Source of the DNA: Thermonema lapsum
GTDB taxonomy: Bacteria > Bacteroidota > Bacteroidia > Cytophagales > Thermonemataceae
DNA: 64,000 nucleotides
Direction of reading: 5' to 3'
Assembly: GCF_011761635.1 (NCBI RefSeq)
Contig: NZ_JAASRN010000001.1
Span: 434,001 to 498,000, forward strand
Below are positions 7,723 to 17,256 of the stretch, piece after piece (positions within the stretch are counted from its first letter, which is position 1; each line of letters starts with the position of its first letter). The notes under the pieces are model-generated. The model did no database searches and was not told where the DNA came from. It saw only the letters and a program-made list of their open reading frames with translations. A program made the translations under genes and the position numbers.

Positions 7723-8895
7723 TTATTTCTTCCCGAAAAGCTCTTCGAGCTTCGCTTCGAGTGAAGGACCACGCAGCCCTTTGGCAATGATGGTACCGTT
7801 GGGGTCTAAAAGGTAGGTCATCGGTATGGCATTGACACCATAAAGCTGTGCCGCTTCGTTTTGCCATCCTTTCAGGTCTGATACATGCCGCCAGCCGAGT
7901 CCATCTTTTTCTATAGCCTGCAACCAAGCTTCTCTCTTATCATCGAGTGAAACACCAAGTATTTCAAACCCCTTGCCTTTGTATTTTTGATACAAAGACA
8001 CTACTTGTGGGTTCTCTTTCCTGCAAGGACCACACCAGCTTGCCCAAAAGTCAACAAGCACATATTTACCTTTTAACTGTGAGAGACTCAACAGATTGCC
8101 GTCTGGTTGTGGAAGTGTAAAATCAGGGGCTGTACTTCCTATTTCTGGTCCCCCGCTTGACATTTCCTCTGGCAAGATTACTTGCGACATATACTCGACG
8201 AAACGCTTGGTAGCAGAAGGCATTGGTTTATCTTGATAAGCTTTTTTGATTTTTTCCGCCAGCTCTTTTAAGAAAAGAGCATCATCTGCCATGTTGAGCA
8301 AGCTAGCTGCATAAATCACAGATACAGAAGGCACCAAAGTATTGATGAGTTCCTTGGTTTTATTTACAGAAGTAAAATAGGATTCGCGAAATATCTCTTC
8401 TAATACCATTTTACGGGCTTCATCTCCCGCCTGCTCTGCCTCTATGTATGCTTTACTTAAAGAGTCATTCGCCACATTAAATTCTCGTAGGATATCAAGG
8501 AAGAGCGCAATCTCGCGGTTGACCTTCGAAGCTCCCTTTATAGAATAGGAAACGATGGGAGCATAGGGGTCTATCTTTTCCAAGTGTAAAGAGCTGTCGA
8601 TATACACAGGAATGGTAGCACTGTTTTCAAATCTGAGCCTTCCGAAGTCCTCTACACGTTCCACATCAAAAGCAAAGTACCCTTCTTTATCAATATCGGC
8701 GGTATCTACGGCTTTGTATTCATTATTTTTTACGACATCTAAAATTACTCGTCGCAAAGTATCTTGTGAGCGCCCGGTAATTACCTTCCCTGTAATTTGC
8801 ACTTTGTTCGGCGCTTCTGCTCCTTCTTTCGAAGAGCAAGCCGCTACGCTTCCTAGAAGGATGTATAGGGCTATGGGTTTTATATTACTTAACAT
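7723..8895 (-). CDS. TlpA-like thiol-disulfide oxidoreductase lipoprotein
   Basis: 390 residues. The N-terminus is a lipoprotein signal with lipobox SVAAC (Cys about 20), placing it in the periplasm or outer membrane. Residues about 30-120 resemble the DUF4369 beta-sandwich of Bacteroidota TlpA-like proteins (VQITGKVITG, DTADIDKEGYFAFDV). A helical middle leads to an AhpC/TSA-thioredoxin domain from about 245, with GSTAPDFTLPQPDG, and the active-site FWASWCGPCRKENPQV, then cis-Pro region AIPMTYLLDPNG. Inference: thiol-disulfide exchange, perhaps in cytochrome c maturation or exported-protein folding. It is last in the alaS-gatB-tlpA run (20-nt gap) and followed by the terminator at 7665-7691. 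Confidence 0.9.
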   Translation of the reverse strand: MLSNIKPIALYILLGSVAACSSKEGAEAPNKVQITGKVITGRSQDTLRRVILDVVKNNEYKAVDTADIDKEGYFAFDVERVEDFGRLRFENSATIPVYIDSSLHLEKIDPYAPIVSYSIKGASKVNREIALFLDILREFNVANDSLSKAYIEAEQAGDEARKMVLEEIFRESYFTSVNKTKELINTLVPSVSVIYAASLLNMADDALFLKELAEKIKKAYQDKPMPSATKRFVEYMSQVILPEEMSSGGPEIGSTAPDFTLPQPDGNLLSLSQLKGKYVLVDFWASWCGPCRKENPQVVSLYQKYKGKGFEILGVSLDDKREAWLQAIEKDGLGWRHVSDLKGWQNEAAQLYGVNAIPMTYLLDPNGTIIAKGLRGPSLEAKLEELFGKK

Positions 8896-8915
8896 AATAT
8901 TTTTTTATTTAGTGA

Positions 8916-10382
8916 TTACGAGCGTTCCAGAGCTTCTTGCAGCAGGCGCGTTGCCAACTTGGGGTCTGCCTTCCCTTGTGTGGCACGCATCACATGTCCC
9001 ATGAACATACCTAATAAGCCTTTTTTTCCGCTTTTATATTCCTCTACCTTGTCAGGGAAACGAGCAATTACTTCCTTTACAATTCCAAGCAGCTCATCTG
9101 TATTGGCATTTACTATCAACTGATGTTGTTGTGCTAAAACCTCGGGTGCTATTTGTGGATTTTCAAGCATCAGAGGATATAACTGTTTGGATGCTATGTT
9201 ATGAGTAATTTTCCCTTCTGCAATGAGGTTGACCAGCTCTGCTATAGCTTTGGGTTTCAGCGGAAATTCCTCAATCGTATATGCCAGTTCATTTAGATAA
9301 GCCTTCACCTGTACACTTACCCAGTTGGCTACTGCTTTATATTCTTTAGTGTATTGGCATGCCTCATCGTAGTAGAGAGCAATATCTCTTTCGGAAGTCA
9401 ATACTTCTGCATCATATTCCGACAAGCCGTATTGCTTGGTAAATTTTTCGAATAGCTCCCAAGGCAATGGCGGCATTTCCCGTTTGATACGCTCAATCCA
9501 TTCTTGAGTAACATACACTGGTGTTAAGTCTGGCTCCGGAAAATAGCGATAATCGTTCAGCGACTCTTTGGTGCGCAGGCTGTAAGTTTGTCCTGTCTCG
9601 GCATTGAACATGCGTGTCTCTTGTGTAAAAGACTCACCCTTTTCTATGAGTTCTGCCTGCCGGACAATCTCAAACTCAATGGCTCTCTTTACATTACCAA
9701 AAGAGTTTAGGTTTTTTACCTCTACACGAGTACCGAAGCGTTCAGTTCCTTTTGGTCGAATAGATACGTTTACGTCGCAACGCAAAGAACCTTCTTCCAT
9801 ATTGCCGTCACAGATGTCGAGGTAACGGACCAGCTTTCTTATCTCTACCAAATAAGCATAGGCTTCTTCGGCGCTTCTGATGTCCGGCTCACTCACAATT
9901 TCAATGAGGGGGACACCTGCGCGGTTGAAATCCACAAAGCTCTCTTCTTCACCTTCGATGTGCATGGATTTCCCCGCATCTTCTTCTATATGGATGCGTG
10001 TAATGCCAATGTTTTTGGTTGAGCCGTCTTGCAGTTTAATACGAAGGCTTCCCCCACGGCAAATGGGGGTTTTATCTTGCGATATCTGGTACCCTTTGGG
10101 TAAGTCAGGATAAAAGTAGTTCTTACGGTCAAAATAATTGTATTCGGTAATACGGCATCCACAGGCTAAACCCATCTTAATAGCAAAATCGAAGGCGCGT
10201 TTGTTTACTTTGGGCAGTACCCCCGGATGCGCTAAGGTTATCACGCTGACGCTGGTGTTAGGCAGCGCGCCATAAATCGCTTCTTCCGGTGCGAAAGCTT
10301 TACTTTGGGTTTTGAGCTGGGCATGTACTTCAAGCCCAATCACTGGTTCATATTTTTTTAATACTTCTTCTAAGCTCATCAT
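8916..10382 (-). CDS. gatB: Asp-tRNA(Asn)/Glu-tRNA(Gln) amidotransferase subunit B
   Basis: Kinase/transamidation subunit of GatCAB, which converts misacylated Glu-tRNA(Gln) and Asp-tRNA(Asn). 488 residues, full length. N-terminal catalytic cradle: VIGLEVHAQLKTQSKAF, DRKNYFYPDLPKGYQISQ, and SLRCDVNVSIRP. C-terminal helical and YqeY tail domain from about 330 to the end, binding the tRNA elbow (GKITHNIASKQL, KKGLLGMFMGHVMRATQGKADP). Two consecutive ATGs (10382 and 10379) are possible starts. It sits 21 nt behind alaS, giving an operon with two translation-accuracy genes. gatA and gatC are not in the window. Confidence 0.97.
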   Translation of the reverse strand: MMSLEEVLKKYEPVIGLEVHAQLKTQSKAFAPEEAIYGALPNTSVSVITLAHPGVLPKVNKRAFDFAIKMGLACGCRITEYNYFDRKNYFYPDLPKGYQISQDKTPICRGGSLRIKLQDGSTKNIGITRIHIEEDAGKSMHIEGEEESFVDFNRAGVPLIEIVSEPDIRSAEEAYAYLVEIRKLVRYLDICDGNMEEGSLRCDVNVSIRPKGTERFGTRVEVKNLNSFGNVKRAIEFEIVRQAELIEKGESFTQETRMFNAETGQTYSLRTKESLNDYRYFPEPDLTPVYVTQEWIERIKREMPPLPWELFEKFTKQYGLSEYDAEVLTSERDIALYYDEACQYTKEYKAVANWVSVQVKAYLNELAYTIEEFPLKPKAIAELVNLIAEGKITHNIASKQLYPLMLENPQIAPEVLAQQHQLIVNANTDELLGIVKEVIARFPDKVEEYKSGKKGLLGMFMGHVMRATQGKADPKLATRLLQEALERS

Positions 10383-10403
10383 TTCAAAGTCTGTTTTGGT
10401 TGC

Positions 10404-13043
10404 TTATTTCAACAAATCTTTAGCCTTTTGAATGGCTTGCTCCAACCCTTCTTTTTTAGAACCACCAGCGGTAGCAAAGAACGGTTGTCCCCCACCTCCA
10501 CCATTGATTTCTTTGGCAGCTTCTTTTACTATGTTACCGGCATGCCACCCCTTGTCTTTCACTAAGCTATCCGAAAGCATGATAGCCAACAATGCTTTAC
10601 TTCCTACAATGGCACCAAGGACCAATGCTAAGTTCTCCACTTGATTGCGCAACTCAAAAGCCAGTTGTTTTAGGGCATTTTCATCGGGAAGTTCCACTTT
10701 TGCTACTATATAATTAACACCATCAACTTCTTGTTTTTTATCTAAAAGCGTTTTCTTGATAGTGCTTACTTTCTCCGCCTTGAGGCGCTCAATTTCTTTA
10801 CTTAGGTTTTGTTTTTCAGTAAAGAGCTGCTCAACTGCTTTTTTCAGCTCTTTGGCTTTGAGCATACGCTTAGCTTCCTGTACGGCATCTATATGCTGAC
10901 GGGCATAAATAACCGCTTGACCACCAGTGTAGGCTTCTATACGGCGTACTCCGGCTGCCACCGAGCTTTCCGAAACAATGACAAAGTAGCCTATTTCACC
11001 GGTAGCTTGTACATGCGTTCCTCCACAAAGTTCTCTGGAGTAGTTTGCATCAAAGGTAATCACCCGCACATAATCACCGTATTTTTCGCCAAAGAGTGCA
11101 GTAGCACCCATTGCCAATGCTTCTTGAATGGGCACATTTCTGCGTTCATCAAGCGGTATATTTTCTCTAATTTTTTCGTTTACAATTTTTTCTATAGTTA
11201 TAATTTCTTCTTGAGTGAGCGCAGAGAAATGAGAGAAGTCAAAGCGCAATACCTCGTCAGAAACCAACGAACCACGTTGTGCCACGTGCTCGCCCAGCAC
11301 TTTTTTGAGGGCAGCGTGCAGTAAGTGAGTAGCCGAATGATTGCGCTGGGCAGCCAAACGTTTTTCTTTATTTACTTCCAATACAAACAACTTTCCGGCG
11401 ATATCGTCAAGTGACAACCATTGCTCATCATCTGTAAAATGCACGATAAGGTCATTTTCCTTTTTGGTATTGATGATAGGGATTTGGATATTTTCTCCCA
11501 TAATGCGGGCTACACCACGGTCGCCTACTTGTCCTCCCCCCTCGGGGTAAAAAGGTGTTCGGCTGAACACTAATTGGTAAAAAGTTTTTTTGCCTTCTTT
11601 TATTTTTCTATATTTCAGTAATTTAGTTTCGCAGGATAGCGTATCATAGCCTACAAAATCGACCTCGTTGCCGGGGTGAAGCACCACCCAATCGCCAGTT
11701 TCTAAAGCGGTAGCATTGCGCGAACGCTCTTTTTGCTTTTGCATTTCTTTTTCAAAGCCCTCCATATCTACCCTAAAATTGCGTTCTCTGGCTATAAGGG
11801 CGGTAAGGTCAATAGGGAATCCAAAGGTATCATACAGTTCAAAAGCGGTTTTGCCATCTACTACCTGCTCATTGGCATGAGCTTCAAAATACTGTTCCAA
11901 ACGCTTCAAGCCGGTATCCAGTGTGCGTAAGAAAGAGCGCTCTTCTTCTTTTATCACATTGCTGACAAACTCTTTTTGTTGCATCACCTCAGGGAATACA
12001 TCCTTGAACATACTGGCGAGGACATCCACCAGCTCAAACAAGAAAGGTTCTTGGAAGCCAAGGAAAGTATAACCATAACGCACTGCACGACGCAAGATAC
12101 GACGAATGACATAACCAGCACCGGTACTTCCGGGCAATTGCCCATCGGCAATGGTGAAGGTAATTGCCCGCACGTGGTCAGCAATCACACGCATGGCAAC
12201 ATCTATTTTAGCATCGCTGCCATAGACAAAGCCTGATTTTTTTGCTACTGCTTGAATGACGGGCTGGAAGAGGTCAGTATCATAATTTGACTTCTTGCCT
12301 TGCACAACCATACATAAGCGTTCAAAGCCCATGCCTGTATCTATATGTTTGGCAGGTAAGCGGCGCAGCTCCCCGTTGCTCATGCGTTCATATTCCATGA
12401 ATACAAGGTTCCATATTTCTATAACCAGCGGATGGTCTTTATTGACCAACGCTTTACCGGGCAGCTGTGCTATTTCTTCTTCATCACGCAGGTCTATGTG
12501 TATCTCCGAGCAGGGACCACAAGGACCGGTGTCTCCCATCTCCCAAAAATTATCTTTTTTTGACCCGTATAGTATTCTATCTTCTGGTACAATGTTTTTC
12601 CATAGTGCTCTGGCTTCTTCATCTGCCTCCAGCCCTTCTTCCGGGTCGCCTCCGAAAACAGTTACATAAAGACGCTCTTTGGGCAGATGATACACTTCCG
12701 TAAGTAATTCCCATGCCCATTCTATGGCTTCCTTTTTGAAGTAGTCACCAAAAGACCAGTTGCCGAGCATCTCGAAGAAGGTATGATGGTAGGTATCGTG
12801 CCCTACGTCTTCAAGGTCATTGTGTTTGCCTGTTACACGCAGGCACTTTTGAGTATCGGCGATACGTGGTGCTGGTGGAGTTTTATATCCGAGAAAATAA
12901 TCTTTGAACTGAGCCATGCCCGAGTTCATAAACATCAAAGTAGGGTCGTCTTTCATTACAATGGGGGCAGAAGGCACAATCAAGTGTCCTTTCGACTCGA
13001 AAAACTTTAAAAACTTATCTCTGATTTCGTTAGCATTCATCAT
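10404..13043 (-). CDS. alaS: Alanyl-tRNA synthetase
   Basis: Charges tRNA(Ala). 879 residues. Class II catalytic core begins with IRDKFLKFFESKGH and LMFMNSGMAQFKDYFLG; TGMGFERL is the class II motif 3 region. The editing domain carries HSATHLLHAALKKVLG and the zinc-binding CGGTHV. The C-terminal DHHA1-type C-Ala domain ends in NGGGGGQPFFATAGG. Tandem ATGs at the start (13043/13040). First gene of the leftward alaS-gatB-tlpA operon, divergent from the M23 peptidase gene with a 199-bp spacer. Assignment certain. Confidence 0.98.
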   Translation of the reverse strand: MMNANEIRDKFLKFFESKGHLIVPSAPIVMKDDPTLMFMNSGMAQFKDYFLGYKTPPAPRIADTQKCLRVTGKHNDLEDVGHDTYHHTFFEMLGNWSFGDYFKKEAIEWAWELLTEVYHLPKERLYVTVFGGDPEEGLEADEEARALWKNIVPEDRILYGSKKDNFWEMGDTGPCGPCSEIHIDLRDEEEIAQLPGKALVNKDHPLVIEIWNLVFMEYERMSNGELRRLPAKHIDTGMGFERLCMVVQGKKSNYDTDLFQPVIQAVAKKSGFVYGSDAKIDVAMRVIADHVRAITFTIADGQLPGSTGAGYVIRRILRRAVRYGYTFLGFQEPFLFELVDVLASMFKDVFPEVMQQKEFVSNVIKEEERSFLRTLDTGLKRLEQYFEAHANEQVVDGKTAFELYDTFGFPIDLTALIARERNFRVDMEGFEKEMQKQKERSRNATALETGDWVVLHPGNEVDFVGYDTLSCETKLLKYRKIKEGKKTFYQLVFSRTPFYPEGGGQVGDRGVARIMGENIQIPIINTKKENDLIVHFTDDEQWLSLDDIAGKLFVLEVNKEKRLAAQRNHSATHLLHAALKKVLGEHVAQRGSLVSDEVLRFDFSHFSALTQEEIITIEKIVNEKIRENIPLDERRNVPIQEALAMGATALFGEKYGDYVRVITFDANYSRELCGGTHVQATGEIGYFVIVSESSVAAGVRRIEAYTGGQAVIYARQHIDAVQEAKRMLKAKELKKAVEQLFTEKQNLSKEIERLKAEKVSTIKKTLLDKKQEVDGVNYIVAKVELPDENALKQLAFELRNQVENLALVLGAIVGSKALLAIMLSDSLVKDKGWHAGNIVKEAAKEINGGGGGQPFFATAGGSKKEGLEQAIQKAKDLLK

Positions 13044-13204
13044 TTTTTCAATCAGTTATGAAAGTTGAATATGCAAATTTAGTTTCTTTCAATGAAAGCG
13101 CAATTTTATGTAAAATTAGCAGATAAAGCACCTATCAACAACTGCCGGATGGCTTTTGCGTATGATATAAAGCAAATCTACTTTAGGGACAGTGTAATAT
13201 TTTA

Positions 13205-13212
13205 TACTTTTG
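13205..13212 (+). promoter_or_regulatory. -7 promoter element of the M23 peptidase gene
   Basis: TACTTTTG (TAnnTTTG) 31 nt before the ATG. A clear TTG element is not evident at the expected distance upstream, only a TTTA near 13182. Confidence 0.5.
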
Positions 13213-13242
13213 CGATAGAATAAATTAACAGAAAAAAGCTGT

Positions 13243-14220
13243 ATGGCAAAGATTAAGTACTATTACGACACTCAAACCTGCAAGTATGAGCGTGTAAGAA
13301 CAAGACCTATTGATTACATACTGAACGCCTTAGGCTTTTTGGCACTTGCCTTTGTACTTGGCATTTTCATATCCATTTTTTACAGTAAATACTATAAAAC
13401 CTTCCGAGAAGGTCAGTTAGAACAAGAAAACGAAGAGCTGCGCGTGCAGTTTGAAGCCCTTCATAAAGAGGTGGAACAATTGCATAAGGTGCTGGCAAGC
13501 CTCGAAGAAAGAGACAACAAAATATATCGAGTTATCTTTGCTGTTGATACCATACCTTCTACTGTGCGACAAGCAGGCTTTGGTGGCACAGACCATTACA
13601 AAGAGCTATTTAGCCGCAAAACTCCTACGACAGAGAGCGTTTTGGAATTGCGCAAAAAAGTGGACCGCCTCAAGAGAATGGTTTACATACAAAGCAAATC
13701 GTATGATGAACTTGTAAAGCTTGCCAAAGAGAAGGATAAAATGTTGGCGCATATCCCTGCCATACAGCCAATATCCAACAAACAGCTCACGCGCTTAACC
13801 TCCGGCTTCGGTTATCGTTATCATCCCATCTATAAGGTACTTCAGTTTCACAGTGGCATAGACTTCGCCGCTCCTACAGGTACTCCCATCTATGCTACTG
13901 CCGATGGGGTCGTGTCGGTAGTAGCAAGCTCCTACGGAGGATACGGCAAAGAGGTGCGTATAGACCATGGATACGGATACGTAACACTTTACGCGCATCT
14001 GTCGCGCTTTAATGTCAAGCCCGGGCAAAAAGTAAAGCGAGGGCAATGTATTGGCTATGTAGGAAGCACAGGATTGTCCACAGCTCCTCACCTGCACTAT
14101 GAGGTGCACTACAAAGGTGAACCCGTGAATCCTGTTTACTACTTCTTTAGCGAACTTAGCGATGAAGAATACAATAAAATTTTAGAACTTGCATCCATAG
14201 AGAACCAATCTTTGGAATAA
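13243..14220 (+). CDS. Membrane-anchored M23 (LytM/NlpD-type) peptidase
   Basis: 325 residues: a short cytoplasmic tail, one transmembrane segment (about 27-48, LNALGFLALAFVLGIFISI), a coiled-coil stretch (about 55-88, rich in E/L/Q heptads), and a C-terminal LytM domain. Zinc ligands are present in FHSGIDFAAPTGTPIYATADG (His and Asp), plus YAHL and the HxH of APHLHYEVHYKGEPVNP. Members cleave peptidoglycan cross-links, or act as activators when residues are missing; here the site is complete, so an active endopeptidase in the periplasm is inferred. The APC permease starts 12 nt after its stop. Confidence 0.92.
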   Translation: MAKIKYYYDTQTCKYERVRTRPIDYILNALGFLALAFVLGIFISIFYSKYYKTFREGQLEQENEELRVQFEALHKEVEQLHKVLASLEERDNKIYRVIFAVDTIPSTVRQAGFGGTDHYKELFSRKTPTTESVLELRKKVDRLKRMVYIQSKSYDELVKLAKEKDKMLAHIPAIQPISNKQLTRLTSGFGYRYHPIYKVLQFHSGIDFAAPTGTPIYATADGVVSVVASSYGGYGKEVRIDHGYGYVTLYAHLSRFNVKPGQKVKRGQCIGYVGSTGLSTAPHLHYEVHYKGEPVNPVYYFFSELSDEEYNKILELASIENQSLE

Positions 14221-14232
14221 GGCAAACTCTAC

Positions 14233-15579
14233 ATGAAAGACACAAATCCACCCCATCAAATCAAAAAAGCAAAAGTCAGTTTGCAGACAGCTATTGCTGT
14301 AGTAGTTGCCAACATGATTGGCACCGGCGTTTTTACCAGCTTAGGATACCAAGCTAAAGCAACGCCTTCAGCCTTTCCCATCCTCATGTTGTGGCTGGTA
14401 GGAGGTATTGTTGCATTGTGTGGAGCCCTCTCTTACGGAGAATTGGCAAGCCGTTTTCCGCGTTCCGGCGGCGAATATCACTACTTATCAAGAATTTATC
14501 ATCCGGTAATCGGTTTCTTATCCGGTTGGGTATCTATGACAGTGGGCTTTGCCGCACCAGTGGCTTTAAGTGCCGTAGCTTTTGGAACCTATTTTTTTAG
14601 TGTCTTTCCCTGGGCAAGCATACAAACCTATGCAGTAGTTGTACTTATTTTCATAACCCTCATCCATTTGCGCAGTGTGGAGCTGAGCGGCATCTTTCAA
14701 AATTACTCTACCGGCATCAAAGTAGGCTTCTTATTGTTTTTTATAGGGCTTGGATTTTGGCTGGCACCGGCGCCACTTATCCATACCCTAAAAATTCGAA
14801 ACGGCGATTGGGATTTGGTATTTAGCGGTGGCTTTGCTATCTCGCTTGCCTTTGTGTCATTTGCCTATTCGGGCTGGAACGCCAGTGCTTACATTGCCAA
14901 TGAGGTAAACAAGCCACATATCAACGTGTCGCGTTCTCTGCTTATCGGTGCCGGTTTGGTTGCCACACTGTACCTTCTTTTGCATATAGTATTCCTAACG
15001 ACACTCAATTTAGAGGAACTGGCAAGCATGCAAGCAGCCAACCCAGAACCCATAGATGTAGGCTACCTCTCTGCCAAGGTTTTTTTAGGCGACGCAGGTG
15101 CCAAAATGATGGCTTTCATGATAGCCATCATTTTGGTTTCTTCTATCAGTGCCATGACGTGGGCAGGTCCGAGAGTATCCCAAGTAATTGGTGAAGACTT
15201 ACAATTATTTCATTTCTTTGCCTACAAAAACCCAGGGGGAGTACCCACCTATGCAATTCTCTTTCAATCAAGTGTTGCATTGATTTTGATTCTTTCAGCA
15301 TCTTTCGAATCCATACTTTATGCAATTGCTTTTATATTAGACACATTCACCTTTCTTACAGTACTGGGACTGATACTCGCCAAAAGCAAAGGTCTTTATG
15401 ACCATACTCCTACGTACAAAACATGGGGTTACCCTTTTGTGCCGCTTATATTTCTCGCTGGCACCGGCTGGACCATGTATTTCTTACTCAAGAGCCGTAC
15501 TTATGAGTCTATGGCTTCATTATTATGGTTATTTATAGGGTATATTGTCTATCGTTTTAGTAAAAAAAATAAACTATGA
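14233..15579 (+). CDS. APC-superfamily amino acid permease
   Basis: 448 residues with about twelve hydrophobic segments and no signal peptide. TM1 holds the unwound-helix motif NMIGTGVFTSLG, typical of the amino acid-polyamine-organocation superfamily, and TM2-loop has GALSYGELASRFPRSGGEYHYL, the APC consensus after TM2. SFAYSGWNASAYIANEV matches TM6. Substrate cannot be deduced; serine/threonine-exchanger-like or cationic amino acid carriers are possible. Its stop overlaps the start of the following lipoprotein (ATGA overlap), so the pair is probably translationally coupled. Confidence 0.9.
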   Translation: MKDTNPPHQIKKAKVSLQTAIAVVVANMIGTGVFTSLGYQAKATPSAFPILMLWLVGGIVALCGALSYGELASRFPRSGGEYHYLSRIYHPVIGFLSGWVSMTVGFAAPVALSAVAFGTYFFSVFPWASIQTYAVVVLIFITLIHLRSVELSGIFQNYSTGIKVGFLLFFIGLGFWLAPAPLIHTLKIRNGDWDLVFSGGFAISLAFVSFAYSGWNASAYIANEVNKPHINVSRSLLIGAGLVATLYLLLHIVFLTTLNLEELASMQAANPEPIDVGYLSAKVFLGDAGAKMMAFMIAIILVSSISAMTWAGPRVSQVIGEDLQLFHFFAYKNPGGVPTYAILFQSSVALILILSASFESILYAIAFILDTFTFLTVLGLILAKSKGLYDHTPTYKTWGYPFVPLIFLAGTGWTMYFLLKSRTYESMASLLWLFIGYIVYRFSKKNKL

Positions 15580-16745
15580 TGAAGAAGATTGTTTATTTGT
15601 TTCTTACCTCTTTAGTGCTATTAGTGTCATGCGATAACTCTAAAAAGGATGAAAAAGAACTAAACGTTCAAAAAGACACAGTAAAAATCAAAAAAGAGGA
15701 AAAAAAAGAATACAAAAATACTTATTATGACGCCTTAGCTTCCGTCATGTCGGGTATTACGCCAACTAACGATACACTTAAAGAAGTTATCCAATCACAA
15801 GCATGGCAAACATACAGTAAGAACATACAAAAAACATGGCAAGATAAAAGCAGCAAATTCTATATCTTAAAAGAATGGGCAAAAGAGGAGCTAAAAAAAG
15901 CCAATCAAATAGATGGTGGATGTTTTTATCCTTTTGCCGGCGCAGACATCCTTCATGCGGCACTTTTCTTCCCTGCTTTTGAAAGCTACTATATGATAGG
16001 GCTTGAACCAGTGGGTTCTCTACCTCCTTTTTCACAGATGAGTGAGGAAGAGATGAAGGAGTACTTCATTTCTTTGGAAAAGTCCATGTATCATATTTTG
16101 AATCTTAGTTTCTTTCGCACACTTAGCATGAAAGTAGACCTGACCGGCAAGCGTGTCGAAGAGCTAAATGGTACCATACACCTATTACTGGTCTTTCTCA
16201 AACAGCTTGATTATAAAATCAAGGATATACAACCGATGGTACTCACTTCGGATGGTACACTCACTCCCTCTGACACTTTCAATACCCAAGCAGTGCGCAT
16301 CGTATTTGCTCCGCAGGGCAATGCACAAGCCGAAAAAGAATTGTTTTATTTTTCAGCTGACTTATCCGACAGCCACTTCACCCCAAATGCTCCCCTTTAC
16401 AAGTGGCTGCAAAAACAGCCCATCTCTACCACTTTCCTTAAGTCAGCTTCTTATTTAATGCACAAAAACTACTTTTCCCATATACGCAGTTTTATTTTAG
16501 AGAAGTCACAATTTGTACTTCAAGATGACTCAGGCATACCGTTGCGCTTCTTTACTGACGGACATTGGCACATTCAACTGTACGGAAGCTATACCCGCCC
16601 CATTGCTTTATTTAAAGACTGGTATCAAAAAGACCTCTACGACTTGTACCATAGTAACGAAAAGGTAAAGCCCTTGCCCTTTGGTATCGGATATAAGTAT
16701 AGAGAAGGAGAATCTACACTTATGCTCATAGAAAAGATTCAATAG
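15576..16745 (+). CDS. Hypothetical lipoprotein
   Basis: 389 residues with a clear type II signal: KIVYLFLTSLVLLVSC, lipid-attached Cys about residue 19, then a Lys/Glu-rich linker (about 22-48). The remainder is an alpha/beta protein I do not recognise; GGCFYPFAGADILHAALFFP and GLEPVGSLP are striking and resemble a family of Bacteroidota lipoproteins of unknown role. No catalytic motif was found. Coupled by a 4-nt overlap to the APC permease; a role in the same transport or envelope process is only a guess. It ends before a strong hairpin at 16773-16798. Confidence 0.8.
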   Translation: MMKKIVYLFLTSLVLLVSCDNSKKDEKELNVQKDTVKIKKEEKKEYKNTYYDALASVMSGITPTNDTLKEVIQSQAWQTYSKNIQKTWQDKSSKFYILKEWAKEELKKANQIDGGCFYPFAGADILHAALFFPAFESYYMIGLEPVGSLPPFSQMSEEEMKEYFISLEKSMYHILNLSFFRTLSMKVDLTGKRVEELNGTIHLLLVFLKQLDYKIKDIQPMVLTSDGTLTPSDTFNTQAVRIVFAPQGNAQAEKELFYFSADLSDSHFTPNAPLYKWLQKQPISTTFLKSASYLMHKNYFSHIRSFILEKSQFVLQDDSGIPLRFFTDGHWHIQLYGSYTRPIALFKDWYQKDLYDLYHSNEKVKPLPFGIGYKYREGESTLMLIEKIQ

Positions 16746-16772
16746 AATTTATTTACATTCTGTTTTATAGAC

Positions 16773-16798
16773 TTTAGGAAGGCGAATGCCTTCCTAAA
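16773..16798. repeat. Strong hairpin after the lipoprotein gene
   Basis: Perfect 11-bp arms TTTAGGAAGGC / GCCTTCCTAAA with a 4-nt loop, 28 nt past the stop. No T-run follows on either strand (an A-run follows on +), so it is a stable 3' hairpin rather than a standard intrinsic terminator. Confidence 0.7.
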
Positions 16799-16814
16799 AA
16801 AATATTGCAATATA

Positions 16815-16846
16815 TTTGTTGTTATACTAAGTTTTTATTAGCTTTG
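16815..16846 (+). promoter_or_regulatory. Promoter of the MerR-dprA pair
   Basis: TTTG at 16815-16818, 20-nt spacer, TAGCTTTG at 16839-16846; a good match to the Bacteroidetes housekeeping promoter. The leader to the MerR ATG is about 32 nt. Confidence 0.7.
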
Positions 16847-16884
16847 TTTAAGCATCTATTCAAAAGATTTTAAAAATCCTCATC

Positions 16885-17256
16885 ATGTCTTCCCCTATAA
16901 ATGCAGATGAACATTTGTTCAAAAGCACCTCTTCTTTACCGAGGAAACATTACTACTCCATTGGAGAAGTAGCTTCCTTCTTAGGGGTAGACACTTCTGT
17001 GATTCGTTACTGGGAATCAGAGTTCCCCTTTTTGCAAATCAAAAGAAACGCCAACGGTGAGCGTCGTTTCACCGAGGGTGATATCAAAGACTTGCAACTT
17101 ATTTACTATCTGCTTAAGCACAAAGGCTTTACTATAGAGGGTGCTAACAAGTATTTGTGTGAGCACAAAAACGAGCTAAAGAAAAAAGCAGAGGCTATTG
17201 AGTCATTGAAGAAAGTAAAGTCTTTCCTTCAAATGCTGCGCAATGAACTCCCCTAA
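16885..17256 (+). CDS. MerR-family transcriptional regulator
   Basis: 123 residues. The N-terminal winged helix-turn-helix shows YYSIGEVASFLGVDTSVIRYWE, the usual MerR recognition helix, and RRFTEGDIKDLQLIYYLLKHKGFTIEGA as the second helical pair. The C-terminal part is only a short Lys/Glu-rich dimerisation helix with no cysteine effector site, so no metal or redox ligand is predicted. It is the small MerR protein commonly found in Bacteroidota; target genes are unknown. Its 3' end overlaps dprA by 14 nt, suggesting coupled expression from the promoter at 16815-16846. Confidence 0.9.
   Translation: MSSPINADEHLFKSTSSLPRKHYYSIGEVASFLGVDTSVIRYWESEFPFLQIKRNANGERRFTEGDIKDLQLIYYLLKHKGFTIEGANKYLCEHKNELKKKAEAIESLKKVKSFLQMLRNELP

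Noticed and set aside
10809-11324. A 171-codon + strand frame inside alaS
   Set aside because: Lies opposite the editing domain; composition is Cys- and Phe-rich as is typical of antisense frames, with no promoter.
16773-16798. Hairpin as intrinsic terminator
   Set aside because: The stem is strong but neither strand has a T-run after it. Recorded as a hairpin only.
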